Shown one piece after another: positions 1 to 7,367 of a stretch of 64,000 bases of DNA. Both the position numbers and the translations under genes were made by a program. Within the stretch, counting starts at the first letter, position 1; the number at the start of each line of letters is the position of its first letter. The stretch is from NCBI GenBank assembly GCA_902799555.1, contig CADCBB010000011.1:24592-88591 (forward strand), given 5' to 3'. Below the pieces are notes generated by a model. That model saw only the letters and a list, made by a program, of their open reading frames with translations. It was not told the origin of the DNA and made no database searches. This DNA comes from an uncultured Bacteroidales bacterium. GTDB lineage: Bacteria; Bacteroidota; Bacteroidia; Bacteroidales; Paludibacteraceae.

Positions 1-234
1 ATGCAGGACCTGCTTGAGGCCGTTCACACGGTGCTTAACGAACCCGAAGAGGCTGTTTGGTCGGAATACAAAGCGCACTTATACCGCCGGGAAGGTTATT
101 GGCCTTTTGCCGATCAGAACGGCACTTTTGAGGCGCAGATAGAAGATGTTCTGCCCTCCGGAGAGATCGTTCTCCGCGATAAGAACGGTCAACTACACAC
201 CTATGGATTTAAACAAATAAAATATATTTTATGA
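1..234 (+). CDS. birA: Biotin--[acetyl-CoA-carboxylase] ligase, C-terminal fragment
   Basis: This is the last 77 codons of a protein that begins before the window, so the methionine at base 1 is probably internal. The visible part matches the small C-terminal SH3-like domain of BirA-type biotin protein ligases: a basic-aromatic stretch (YKAHLYRREGYW), a strand with F-E-A-Q-I, a 'PSGEIVLRD' turn and a closing 'HTYGFKQIKYIL'. In the family this domain packs on the catalytic core, which attaches biotin to the carrier domain of carboxylases; the core itself is outside the window. The stop codon overlaps the rfbB start (ATGA), implying translational coupling. The family call is inferred from a short piece and could be wrong in detail. 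Confidence 0.7.
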   Translation: MQDLLEAVHTVLNEPEEAVWSEYKAHLYRREGYWPFADQNGTFEAQIEDVLPSGEIVLRDKNGQLHTYGFKQIKYIL

Positions 235-1364
235 AATCTATCATCATCACCGGCGGAGCCGGATTTATCGGAAGTCATGTCGTTCGCTTGTTTGTGAACA
301 AGTACCCGGACTACCGGATCATCAATGTGGACAAGTTAACTTATGCCGGTAACTTGGCGAACCTCAAAGATATCGAGGACAAACCGAACTACCGCTTCGT
401 GCGTGCCGACATCTGCGATTTCGACACCATCTATGCGTTGATGCAAGAGGAACATGTGACCGGCGTTATTCATCTCGCTGCAGAGAGTCACGTCGATCGC
501 TCTATCAAGGATCCGTTCACTTTCGCCCGCACCAATGTCATGGGTACGCTCTCCATGCTGCAGGCAGCCAAACTGTACTGGGAGAGCCTGCCGGAAAAAT
601 GGGAAGGCAAGCGTTTCTACCATATCTCGACCGATGAGGTCTATGGTGCGCTCCAGTTGACGCATCCCGAAGGAATCGAACCGCCCTTCACAACCAAAGC
701 ATCGTCCGGCGAGCATCACCTCGCCTATGGCGAAGATTTCTTCTATGAGACGACGAAGTACAATCCGCATTCGCCCTATTCGGCATCCAAAGCATCAAGC
801 GATCATTTCGTGCGTGCTTTCCATGACACCTACGGCATGCCGACCATCGTCACCAACTGCTCGAACAACTACGGTCCATACCAATTCCCGGAGAAACTCA
901 TCCCGCTCTTCATCAATAATATCCGTCATCGCAAACCTCTGCCGGTGTACGGTAAGGGTGAGAACGTGCGCGACTGGTTATATGTCGTAGATCACGCACG
1001 CGCGATCGATATGATCTTCCATAACGGCAAGATCGCCGAGACCTATAACATCGGCGGCTTCAACGAGTGGAAAAACATCGACATCATCAAGACCATCATA
1101 AAGACCGTCGATCGTCTGCTCGGGCGTCCCGAAGGTGCAGATCTCGACCTTATCACCTATGTCACCGACCGTGCCGGACACGATATGCGTTATGCCATCG
1201 ATTCGACCAAGCTGCAACGTGAGTTAGGCTGGGAGCCGAGTCTCCAGTTCGAAGAAGGTATCGAGAAAACCGTTCAGTGGTACCTTGATAACCAAGAATG
1301 GCTCGATAACATCACCTCCGGTGAGTACGAGAAATACTACGACGATATGTACAAGAATCGTTAA
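231..1364 (+). CDS. rfbB: dTDP-glucose 4,6-dehydratase
   Basis: This is a full-length short-chain dehydrogenase/reductase of the extended type (377 residues). It shows the N-terminal NAD-binding glycine motif (GGAGFIGSH, about residues 8-16), 'HLAAESHVDRSI', the 'STDEVYG' segment with the catalytic Asp-Glu pair, and the YxxxK active-site pair (YSASK, about residue 183). It converts dTDP-glucose to dTDP-4-keto-6-deoxyglucose in the cytoplasm, the second step of dTDP-rhamnose synthesis. The later enzymes rfbC and rfbD lie 20 kb away at 21827-23228, so the pathway is split; rfbA is not in the window. It overlaps birA by four bases and ends at a strong hairpin terminator. Confidence 0.95.
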   Translation: MKSIIITGGAGFIGSHVVRLFVNKYPDYRIINVDKLTYAGNLANLKDIEDKPNYRFVRADICDFDTIYALMQEEHVTGVIHLAAESHVDRSIKDPFTFARTNVMGTLSMLQAAKLYWESLPEKWEGKRFYHISTDEVYGALQLTHPEGIEPPFTTKASSGEHHLAYGEDFFYETTKYNPHSPYSASKASSDHFVRAFHDTYGMPTIVTNCSNNYGPYQFPEKLIPLFINNIRHRKPLPVYGKGENVRDWLYVVDHARAIDMIFHNGKIAETYNIGGFNEWKNIDIIKTIIKTVDRLLGRPEGADLDLITYVTDRAGHDMRYAIDSTKLQRELGWEPSLQFEEGIEKTVQWYLDNQEWLDNITSGEYEKYYDDMYKNR

Positions 1365-1369
1365 AAAGA

Positions 1370-1394
1370 AAGGACGCTCGAAAGCGTCCTTTTC
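1370..1394. terminator. Bidirectional hairpin terminator between rfbB and araC-type gene
   Basis: A 9-bp perfect stem (AAGGACGCT / AGCGTCCTT) with a 4-base loop, A-rich on the left and T-rich on the right, sits between the convergent stop codons of rfbB (+) and the AraC regulator (-). It can serve both. Confidence 0.85.
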
Positions 1395-2240
1395 TTATGC
1401 ATTCCGATAAGCCTTCGGCGTCACGCCGACACGGGATTTGAAGAAGCGGTTAAAGAAAGCCACATTATCAAAGCCCAGATTCAACGCGATCTCTTTGACC
1501 TGCAGGTTCGTGATCTTCAACTGACTCTTGGCGTCCGTGATGATGGCCTCGATGATGATATCACCGGCCGTCCGGTCACCCACCGCTTTGATGGTCGAGC
1601 AGAGGTGCGGCAAGGTAAGACGCATCGCTTCGGCGTACTGACTCACATGATGCCATTCGTGGTAGTGCTTGAGCACCAACTGACAATAATCCTGATAGAT
1701 CTCCGTCTTACGATCCAGCGGTTTCACCAAATATTCATCTTGCTCATGGGCATACTTGGCATAACTCGTCCGCAGCAAATTAAACACATGCACCATCTTC
1801 TCGGTATCCAGCATCGTCGGTTCGGCATTAAGCGCCGCAACAATGGTGTCGTACATCGAGCACAAGACTTTCACATGGTTTTCACAGATACTCAATTTCG
1901 GCGAATGCAACTGCAACGCCGAAAGGGACATCTTGTTATTCACCGTGTATTTCTCCAGGAAATTACTGCTGAATACGATCCAATACACCAAGGCATCGTC
2001 CGAGAACTCGCGGATAAACAAGAAGCTACCCGGCTCCAAGAGCAAAATATCGTTCTGCTTGAATTCATAATCGGTCACATTGATCGTTGCACGCGCGGTA
2101 CCACGAACCAATAACGCGTATACACCACACTTGATTTTACACGGATAACGACCGTACTCGTTCATCAACTTACCACTCGCATCGCCGATCATATAGTCCC
2201 CGTACGGACAATCCACAATAGGGATATTATTTTCTTTCAT
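1395..2240 (-). CDS. AraC-family transcriptional regulator
   Basis: The protein has about 281 residues: an N-terminal cupin-like sensor half and a C-terminal double helix-turn-helix. The C-terminal part carries the AraC signature: 'LQVKEIALNLGFDNVAFFNRFFKSRVGVTPKAYRNA', described here as the conserved IA..LGF..VAFFNRFFK..VG.TP..YR pattern. The effector and regulon are not visible. The start was placed at the ATG at 2238-2240 rather than further upstream, because a clear -7 promoter box lies at 2266-2273 and the longer open frame would begin upstream of the transcript. The gene stands alone, converges on rfbB and is followed by a shared terminator. It could regulate a neighbouring or distant carbohydrate or stress locus; nothing in the sequence decides this. 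Confidence 0.88.
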   Translation of the reverse strand: MKENNIPIVDCPYGDYMIGDASGKLMNEYGRYPCKIKCGVYALLVRGTARATINVTDYEFKQNDILLLEPGSFLFIREFSDDALVYWIVFSSNFLEKYTVNNKMSLSALQLHSPKLSICENHVKVLCSMYDTIVAALNAEPTMLDTEKMVHVFNLLRTSYAKYAHEQDEYLVKPLDRKTEIYQDYCQLVLKHYHEWHHVSQYAEAMRLTLPHLCSTIKAVGDRTAGDIIIEAIITDAKSQLKITNLQVKEIALNLGFDNVAFFNRFFKSRVGVTPKAYRNA

Positions 2241-2265
2241 CTTAATAATTGTATCAAAATTCGGT

Positions 2266-2297
2266 GCAAAGGTACGGCTTTTTTTTGAATTATGCAA
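2266..2297 (-). promoter_or_regulatory. Bacteroidota promoter of the AraC-family gene
   Basis: On the minus strand a -33 TTG (2297-2295) is followed after an A-rich spacer by TACCTTTG (about 2274-2267). Transcription should begin near 2261, giving a 20-base leader to the start at 2240. Confidence 0.8.
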
Positions 2298-2330
2298 ATA
2301 TTCGTGCATAATTCTTAAATTTTATGCATA

Positions 2331-2361
2331 AAAAAAAGAAGAACCTCTTGCGAGATTCTTC
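2331..2361 (-). terminator. Rho-independent terminator of rpsT
   Basis: On the minus strand the stem GAAGAA-x-CTC pairs with GAG-x-TTCTTC and is followed by eight T residues. It lies 24 bases beyond the rpsT stop codon. Confidence 0.8.
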
Positions 2362-2384
2362 CGTTTGACCTAAATGCGTATCGA

Positions 2385-2639
2385 TTACGCCATTTTGTTG
2401 ATCATGCGAGCGAGCTTCGACTTGAGGTTAGAAGCTTTGTTCACATGAATGATGTGACGCTTAGCCAGCTTGTCCAGCATAGATGCTACCTTCGGCAGAG
2501 CTGCAGCTGCAGCGGCTTTGTCAGTAGTCTTACGCAAGTCACGTACAGCATTACGTGTGGTTTTTGCGTAGTAGTGGTTGTGTGCTTTGCGTGCTGCCGT
2601 TTGGCGGATACGCTTCAAAGAGCTTTTATGATTTGCCAT
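2385..2639 (-). CDS. rpsT: 30S ribosomal protein S20
   Basis: This is an 84-residue basic protein with the typical S20 opening ([13 protein letters not shown]), an Ala/Lys-rich helical body and a C-terminal 'LARMINKMA'. S20 binds 16S rRNA early in small-subunit assembly. The start at 2639 gives the canonical N terminus; nine further upstream codons are open but not conserved in the family. No separate promoter is visible, and the gene is probably co-transcribed with tRNA-Glu from the promoter at 2874-2904. The roughly 130-base gap from the tRNA holds a duplicated 12-bp element that could be an S20 leader signal. Confidence 0.95.
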   Translation of the reverse strand: MANHKSSLKRIRQTAARKAHNHYYAKTTRNAVRDLRKTTDKAAAAAALPKVASMLDKLAKRHIIHVNKASNLKSKLARMINKMA

Positions 2640-2659
2640 CTTTGTTAATTTTTTAGTGC

Positions 2660-2707
2660 TTCGCACGTTAAACAGTTAAACTGTTAAAATGGTGTTTCGC
2701 ACGTTAA
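2660..2707. repeat. Direct repeats and GTTAA-rich array in the rpsT leader
   Basis: A 12-bp sequence, TTCGCACGTTAA, occurs at 2660-2671 and again at 2696-2707 (36 bases apart). Between them GTTAA repeats with a period near 7 (GTTAAAC, AGTTAAA, CTGTTAA). The block sits just upstream of rpsT in its presumed transcript. Confidence 0.6.
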
Positions 2708-2771
2708 GTTGTTAATATCCGTTGGCTTTGAGAGGATCAGCCTCAGGACTTGACTTTAGGGAAGGTCTTTG

Positions 2772-2843
2772 TAGTGCCAAGGGGAATCGAACCCCTATTG
2801 CAAGAATGAAAATCTTGAGTACTAACCGTTATACGATGGCACC
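2772..2843 (-). tRNA. tRNA-Glu (anticodon TTC)
   Basis: The 72-base cloverleaf reads on the minus strand from GGTGCCA at 2843. The anticodon stem CAAGA/TCTTG encloses a 7-base loop TTTTCAT, giving anticodon TTC. The T arm is GGGG-TTCGATT-CCCC. The acceptor stem closes with one G-T pair and an A discriminator. No CCA is encoded. It has its own promoter and leads into rpsT. Confidence 0.95.
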
Positions 2844-2873
2844 GCGCTTTGCGCTACTAGGCGAAAAAGCTTG

Positions 2874-2904
2874 CAAAAGTACTGCTTTTTTTTGAATTGT
2901 GCAA
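2874..2904 (-). promoter_or_regulatory. Promoter of tRNA-Glu / rpsT
   Basis: Minus-strand TTG at 2904-2902, an A-tract spacer, then TACTTTTG at 2881-2874. The spacing equals that of most other predicted promoters in the window. Confidence 0.8.
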
Positions 2905-2929
2905 ATATTTTTGCATTTTTTTGCAAAAT

Positions 2930-3886
2930 TTACTGCATTTTGTTATGTAAAGTCGCCAAATACTCCTGTTCCGGCTGTCCGGGTGTAGGAATCAACTCCG
3001 CTTTATCCATTAGCCCAAGCGCCTCCAGATCCATGATCGTTGAATAACCCGAACGGGCAATGATATGGTTTGCTCCCAAGAGAACCGATACCAATTCATT
3101 ATCCCCCATGTATGGCACGATCGTCAAATTACCTCGTTTGATACGCGTGTTCGGACGATGCATCAGTCCCTGTACGATCAACACCTGCTCTGCGGAATCC
3201 TGATACCGCACAATGATCTCATTCTCCAATAGCGTGCGGTGCGGCTCCAAACCCGATAGCACCGCTACCACATCATAACTCAGATTATTCAGATTTTTCA
3301 GATTATTCTGAAACCGGCTTAGTGGACCGATATATTGTACATTGTACATTGTACATTGTACATTTTGAGGGTGGCTTAGTTCCCCGGCAAGGCTCTGCTG
3401 CGGGTCTTCATAGTCCGGCACCCATACCTTATTATATCGCGCATAGATACGCGCGTGCATACGCGATGCAATACCTTCCGCCCATCTCCATCCATTCGGC
3501 AGCATGATATGCAGTTGATGCGTCACATAGACGCACTCCGTTTGCTTATTGTATAGTCCGAAGCGGTTATCCGATATCACCTGATCAATGTGTTCTTCGC
3601 GCAATAGGGCTTTGAGCATCAGATGATCTTGAATGGCCCATTTAAGTAATCGGGGCATCGCTTTGATCATCGCCCATACTTGCCGTTGCCCCTTGCTATA
3701 GCGAAGGTTCAGCGGCGCCAGATAGGTGTATCTCAGCTTTGGAAAATGTTTGCGTAACAAGGTCAAACTCTCGCCGTCTCCACCCAAAATGACCTCATGT
3801 CCCTCGTTCAACAGACGCTGAACAAGCGGCACACATCGACTCGCATGACCGAGTCCCCAGTTCAATGGTGCAACGAGAATCTTCAT
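2930..3886 (-). CDS. MurG-like glycosyltransferase family protein
   Basis: The protein has 318 residues, a Rossmann-like glycosyltransferase (GT-B fold) resembling the MurG/UGT group. It opens with 'MKILVAPLNWGLGHASRC', the N-terminal nucleotide-sugar-transferase loop pattern (GLGHA), and near the C terminus has 'HIIARSGYSTIMDLEALGL', which resembles the donor-binding region (SG..T..E). Its acceptor is unknown. It is the last gene of the leftward operon, two bases after the radical SAM gene. Two short tandem arrays lie in frame inside it (3281-3310 period 9 and 3335-3365 period 7), giving the low-complexity peptide 'NVQCTMYNVQY' in a variable linker between domains. Confidence 0.75.
   Translation of the reverse strand: MKILVAPLNWGLGHASRCVPLVQRLLNEGHEVILGGDGESLTLLRKHFPKLRYTYLAPLNLRYSKGQRQVWAMIKAMPRLLKWAIQDHLMLKALLREEHIDQVISDNRFGLYNKQTECVYVTHQLHIMLPNGWRWAEGIASRMHARIYARYNKVWVPDYEDPQQSLAGELSHPQNVQCTMYNVQYIGPLSRFQNNLKNLNNLSYDVVAVLSGLEPHRTLLENEIIVRYQDSAEQVLIVQGLMHRPNTRIKRGNLTIVPYMGDNELVSVLLGANHIIARSGYSTIMDLEALGLMDKAELIPTPGQPEQEYLATLHNKMQ
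3281..3365. repeat. Two short tandem arrays inside the glycosyltransferase gene
   Basis: CAGATTATT-type units repeat with period 9 at 3281-3310. GTACATT units repeat four to five times with period 7 at 3335-3365. Both are in the open frame without interrupting it. Confidence 0.85.
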
Positions 3887-3888
3887 AC

Positions 3889-4644
3889 TTATGCAGACAC
3901 GATGACGTCGTATCCTTTGGCGCGTAGCGGAGCAGCTATCGTTTCCATCTCTTCGCGGGAGATTTTCGTCAGGTTCTCTTCCGGCGTTTTGCGGTCAATG
4001 ACATAGATCATGATCTGCTTGGGATGCATGGTGTCTACCGCTTTATACCATGCCTCTAACTCTTCCGGCGTCGTGTTATCAATGCGCTGACCTGCATGTT
4101 CGCCTCGCAAGAAACAAGTCTGCAGCGTGAAGTCGCCATTGAACTGCGCCAACCACTCGATGATCTGCTTCACCGTCAAATGCTCATTCACCGGCAGGTC
4201 AATCCGTCGCATCATCTCATCCGTTGCTGCATCGAGCTTCAAGATCCGGTTATCGCAAAGCCTCAGCGCCTGCACGACATCAGGCCGCCCCAACTGGGTC
4301 GAGTTACTCAGCACACTCACTTTCGCTTTCGGACAGTACTGATCCCGCAAGGCACAGGTATCTTCGATGATGCCTAAGAAATCCGGATGTAATGTCGGTT
4401 CGCCATTCCCGGAGAAGGTAATCACATCTAAGTCCAAGCCCTCTTTAAGTCTTGCCTCCAGTGCCATCTTTACTTCCTCTCTGGTAGGCAGTTTGGGGTG
4501 GCTTACCGGTGTATTCCATCCGCACTCACAATAAACGCAATTGAAGGTGCAGAGTTTATGCGCCAACGGCATCAACTCCATTCCCAAGCTCGTGCCCAGA
4601 CGACGGCTGTGAATCGGACCATATGCAATTTGACCAAATAACAT
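3889..4644 (-). CDS. Radical SAM protein
   Basis: The 251-residue protein carries the radical SAM cluster motif CxxxCxxC (CTFNCVYC, about residues 32-39), which ligates a 4Fe-4S cluster that cleaves S-adenosylmethionine. 'FSGNGEPTLHPDF' is the glycine-rich SAM-binding strand found in this superfamily. The early part (YGPIHSRRLGTSLG) is shared by a widespread conserved subfamily of unknown substrate, in some genomes linked to molybdenum-cofactor-like or wybutosine-like annotation. The start codon overlaps the dnaG stop by one base, and the gene lies within the surA-dnaG operon, so it is co-expressed with DNA primase. No accessory cluster-binding domain is obvious. The specific reaction is not known. 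Confidence 0.85.
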   Translation of the reverse strand: MLFGQIAYGPIHSRRLGTSLGMELMPLAHKLCTFNCVYCECGWNTPVSHPKLPTREEVKMALEARLKEGLDLDVITFSGNGEPTLHPDFLGIIEDTCALRDQYCPKAKVSVLSNSTQLGRPDVVQALRLCDNRILKLDAATDEMMRRIDLPVNEHLTVKQIIEWLAQFNGDFTLQTCFLRGEHAGQRIDNTTPEELEAWYKAVDTMHPKQIMIYVIDRKTPEENLTKISREEMETIAAPLRAKGYDVIVSA

Positions 4645-6614
4645 CAGATTGTGACTACTCGGTTTCCTAAAATCTTACATATCTCATTGCGGCGCGAGAT
4701 GAGTTCGGGCTGGGTAGCCAATAACTGCATCTGAAGGTTTACATCCTTCGCCGCCTGTGCCTCTTTTAGACGCTGCTCTAACTCACTGATCTGCATATCG
4801 ATAACGGTCAACTTGATCTCATACAGCAACTGAGTCACCAACTCACCCAACTGCACGTCTTTCTCCGTCTTGGTGAATTGATATTTCTCAGCAATCATAT
4901 CGATTGCGACCGCACTGATAAGCGGATCGGGATGGAACTTAAAGAACTGCTCCGCCTTAAAGCCTTCGTCTTGATAATGATTTTTGAACTCATCCATAAT
5001 GTTGCGGAACACCTCAAACGGCGGTTTGATCTCATCGCTCTCCAGCGTATAGATGATAACCTCGCCGATGGTATAGACCGTGCCGTCCACATCTATCGGG
5101 CTCTCGCCGTACCGCACGATGAGTTGCATCAGGTTGTAGTAGTTCTTCTCCAATCGTGTCTGCGGCGTCACCTGCGGCCGTGGAGGATGAACCGGTCGTA
5201 CCGGCATCTGCACCACCGGCGTACTCTCTGCCGGCGTCTCCGGCATTATCTCTTGCGCCTGTTCCTCTTGCTTGCGCTGCTCCTCCATCTTCTTCCGACG
5301 CAGTTTGATCACCTCGTTCGTCAGTACCTGCTCACCCATATGCAAACGATCGGCGCAGTCCTTAATATACACCTGACGGGTGATCATATCCGGGATGATA
5401 GCAATCGAAGCCGTGATATCTTTGATGAGCGCAGCGCGTTTCTGCGGGTCATCGCCTGCATCTTTGCTCAGCAGCGCTGATTTAAACCGAATAAAATCGG
5501 TCTTATGGTCCGCAATATATTGGATGAACTCCGTCGAGTCATGGTTCTGCGCAAAACTATCCGGATCTTCGCCGTCCGGGAGTAAGACCACATTGACGTT
5601 AAAGCCCTCTTCGAGGAACATATCGATACCACGAAGCGCCGCATGGATACCGGCGGCATCGCCGTCATAGAGCACCGTAATATTATTTGTGAACCGTTGG
5701 ATAAGGCGTATCTGCGGTTTGGTCAAGGCCGTACCGCCGCTGGCCACCACATTCTCAATACCCGATTGGAACATGGAGATGACATCCATCTGTCCCTCGA
5801 CCAGATAACACATATCGGCCCGGGAGATAGCCTGTTTGGCTTGGAAAAGACCATATAACTCATTCGTCTTGGAGTAGATGATGGAGTCCGGCGAATTGAC
5901 GTATTTGCCTACGTTCTCTTTCTTCTTCAAGATACGTCCGGCAAAGGCCACGGGCTTACCGCTGACGGTGAAGATAGGGAAGATGACACGGTCACGGAAA
6001 CGGTCATACAATCGGCCGTCTTCGCTCTTACCGACCACCCCTACACCGATTTTCGTATCCACATCATTGACGATGAACTTCTCTTGGAAACCCTTCTCTT
6101 GCAGGGCTTTAGCCAACGGATTTCCTTTCTCCGGCGAGTAGCCCAACTGGAACTTGCGGATAATATCGTCTCGCAAGCCTCGTTCACGGAAGTACCCCAA
6201 ACCGATTGCCTGCCCTTCACGCGTCTCCCATAGTTGTTGCTGAAACCATTTATTGGCGAAGTCATTGACCACAAACATCGACTCGCGGTCATCTTGCCGT
6301 TGTTGCTCCTCCGGGGTCATCTCGCGTTCCTCCACCTCAATGTGGTATTTCTTACCGAGCTGTTTGATAGCCTCCACGAAGGTGCACTGCTCGATCTCCA
6401 TGATGAACTTCACCGCATGGCCGCTGGCGCCGCAACCGAAACATTTATAGATGCCTTTGGACGGACTGACGGTGAACGAACCGGTCTTCTCCGAATGGAA
6501 AGGACAGAGCCCGATCAGGTTCGCTCCGCGTTTGCGCAGCGTCACATAGTCACCGACGACCTCTTCTATCTTCGCCGCCGCATGGATACGTTCTATGGTC
6601 TCTCTGGGTATCAT
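4644..6614 (-). CDS. dnaG: DNA primase
   Basis: The protein has about 656 residues. It has an N-terminal CHC2 zinc finger (C37, H40, C58, C61), a TOPRIM catalytic core with 'YLVEGQMDVI' and 'VLYDGDAAG' (acidic metal-binding residues), a Pro/Gln-rich linker near residues 430-470 and a C-terminal helical domain expected to bind the replicative helicase. It makes RNA primers for replication. The start was put at 6614 (MIPRE) because the upstream barrel-protein stop codon overlaps that ATG; five additional upstream codons are open but less typical. In this lineage it lies in an envelope-biogenesis operon instead of an rpsU-dnaG-rpoD arrangement. Confidence 0.95.
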   Translation of the reverse strand: MIPRETIERIHAAAKIEEVVGDYVTLRKRGANLIGLCPFHSEKTGSFTVSPSKGIYKCFGCGASGHAVKFIMEIEQCTFVEAIKQLGKKYHIEVEEREMTPEEQQRQDDRESMFVVNDFANKWFQQQLWETREGQAIGLGYFRERGLRDDIIRKFQLGYSPEKGNPLAKALQEKGFQEKFIVNDVDTKIGVGVVGKSEDGRLYDRFRDRVIFPIFTVSGKPVAFAGRILKKKENVGKYVNSPDSIIYSKTNELYGLFQAKQAISRADMCYLVEGQMDVISMFQSGIENVVASGGTALTKPQIRLIQRFTNNITVLYDGDAAGIHAALRGIDMFLEEGFNVNVVLLPDGEDPDSFAQNHDSTEFIQYIADHKTDFIRFKSALLSKDAGDDPQKRAALIKDITASIAIIPDMITRQVYIKDCADRLHMGEQVLTNEVIKLRRKKMEEQRKQEEQAQEIMPETPAESTPVVQMPVRPVHPPRPQVTPQTRLEKNYYNLMQLIVRYGESPIDVDGTVYTIGEVIIYTLESDEIKPPFEVFRNIMDEFKNHYQDEGFKAEQFFKFHPDPLISAVAIDMIAEKYQFTKTEKDVQLGELVTQLLYEIKLTVIDMQISELEQRLKEAQAAKDVNLQMQLLATQPELISRRNEICKILGNRVVTI

Positions 6615-7324
6615 TATTTCTCGTACCAAAGGTACATACCGAGCTTAATTGACCATTGGTCCAAACGTCCGCGGGTATGGATGCCGTTGGTAAAATCGGC
6701 ATTCGCATACGGAACGATCATACCGAAATCATATCCGCCGCGCACGAAATAGCGTTTGTACTGAAATCCTGCACCTACTCCCCAGGTGACGTTAATACGC
6801 TTAAAGGCCTGGTTCGGGTCTTCGGATTTATAACCGCTATAGTATTTCGGCGTATATTCTTCACCCTCGAAAGCCTGACGATCCTGCCGCATACGCCATT
6901 CCAAACCACATTGGATCGTCGGACCTGTATAGAGCATCAAATACGTCTCTTTGGCTATCTCGAACTTATACTGCCAATCCACGAACAACTCCAATTCGTT
7001 ATACGTGATCATCTGACGGCTACGGGGATAGGACATACCATATGCATTTTGTGTCTGCCATCCGCCGTTATAAGCGCCGAAAGTGTAGTTCAGTCCGATC
7101 GATGTACCAAAACCGGCTATAATACTACCGTCGTACACTACGCCCACCTTAAAACCGTTCATCTTAATGTGGTTATTCAACGTGTCCATGTGATTGGGAT
7201 CGTTGATGCGCAAGATCGGCTGTGCCCATCCTATCTGCAGACCAAAACCCTGCTTCGGCATATCCTTTGCCCAAGCGCTCATGGTCACAAAAAACAATAC
7301 TACTGCTAAAATTCCTTTTTTCAT
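6614..7324 (-). CDS. Outer-membrane beta-barrel protein
   Basis: The protein has about 236 residues. An N-terminal signal peptide (MKKGILAVVLFFVTMSAWA) is followed by a mature chain made of alternating hydrophobic/aromatic strands, with glycine-rich turns such as 'GFGTSIGLNYTFG' and 'GVGAGFQYKRYFVRGGYD'; it ends in 'LGMYLWYEK'. This is typical of small porin-like barrels in the Bacteroidota outer membrane. The barrel family is not identified further. An ATG three codons upstream (7333) is also possible. It overlaps dnaG by one base and follows the OstA-like gene by a few bases, so it belongs to the operon that also encodes periplasmic chaperones, which may assist its own folding. Confidence 0.75.
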   Translation of the reverse strand: MKKGILAVVLFFVTMSAWAKDMPKQGFGLQIGWAQPILRINDPNHMDTLNNHIKMNGFKVGVVYDGSIIAGFGTSIGLNYTFGAYNGGWQTQNAYGMSYPRSRQMITYNELELFVDWQYKFEIAKETYLMLYTGPTIQCGLEWRMRQDRQAFEGEEYTPKYYSGYKSEDPNQAFKRINVTWGVGAGFQYKRYFVRGGYDFGMIVPYANADFTNGIHTRGRLDQWSIKLGMYLWYEK

Positions 7325-7326
7325 AT

Positions 7327-7367
7327 CATTCATTCTTTCACTCTTTCATTCTTTCACTCTTCACTTT
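7327..7367. repeat. Period-8 tandem array at the OstA-like/barrel junction
   Basis: TTTCATTC and TTTCACTC units alternate four to five times. The array supplies the last codons of the OstA-like protein (ending ..SERMKE) and the leader of the barrel gene. Confidence 0.8.

Noticed and set aside
1-1364. Complete rhamnose operon
   Set aside because: Only rfbB lies here; rfbC and rfbD are 20 kb away and rfbA is not in the window.
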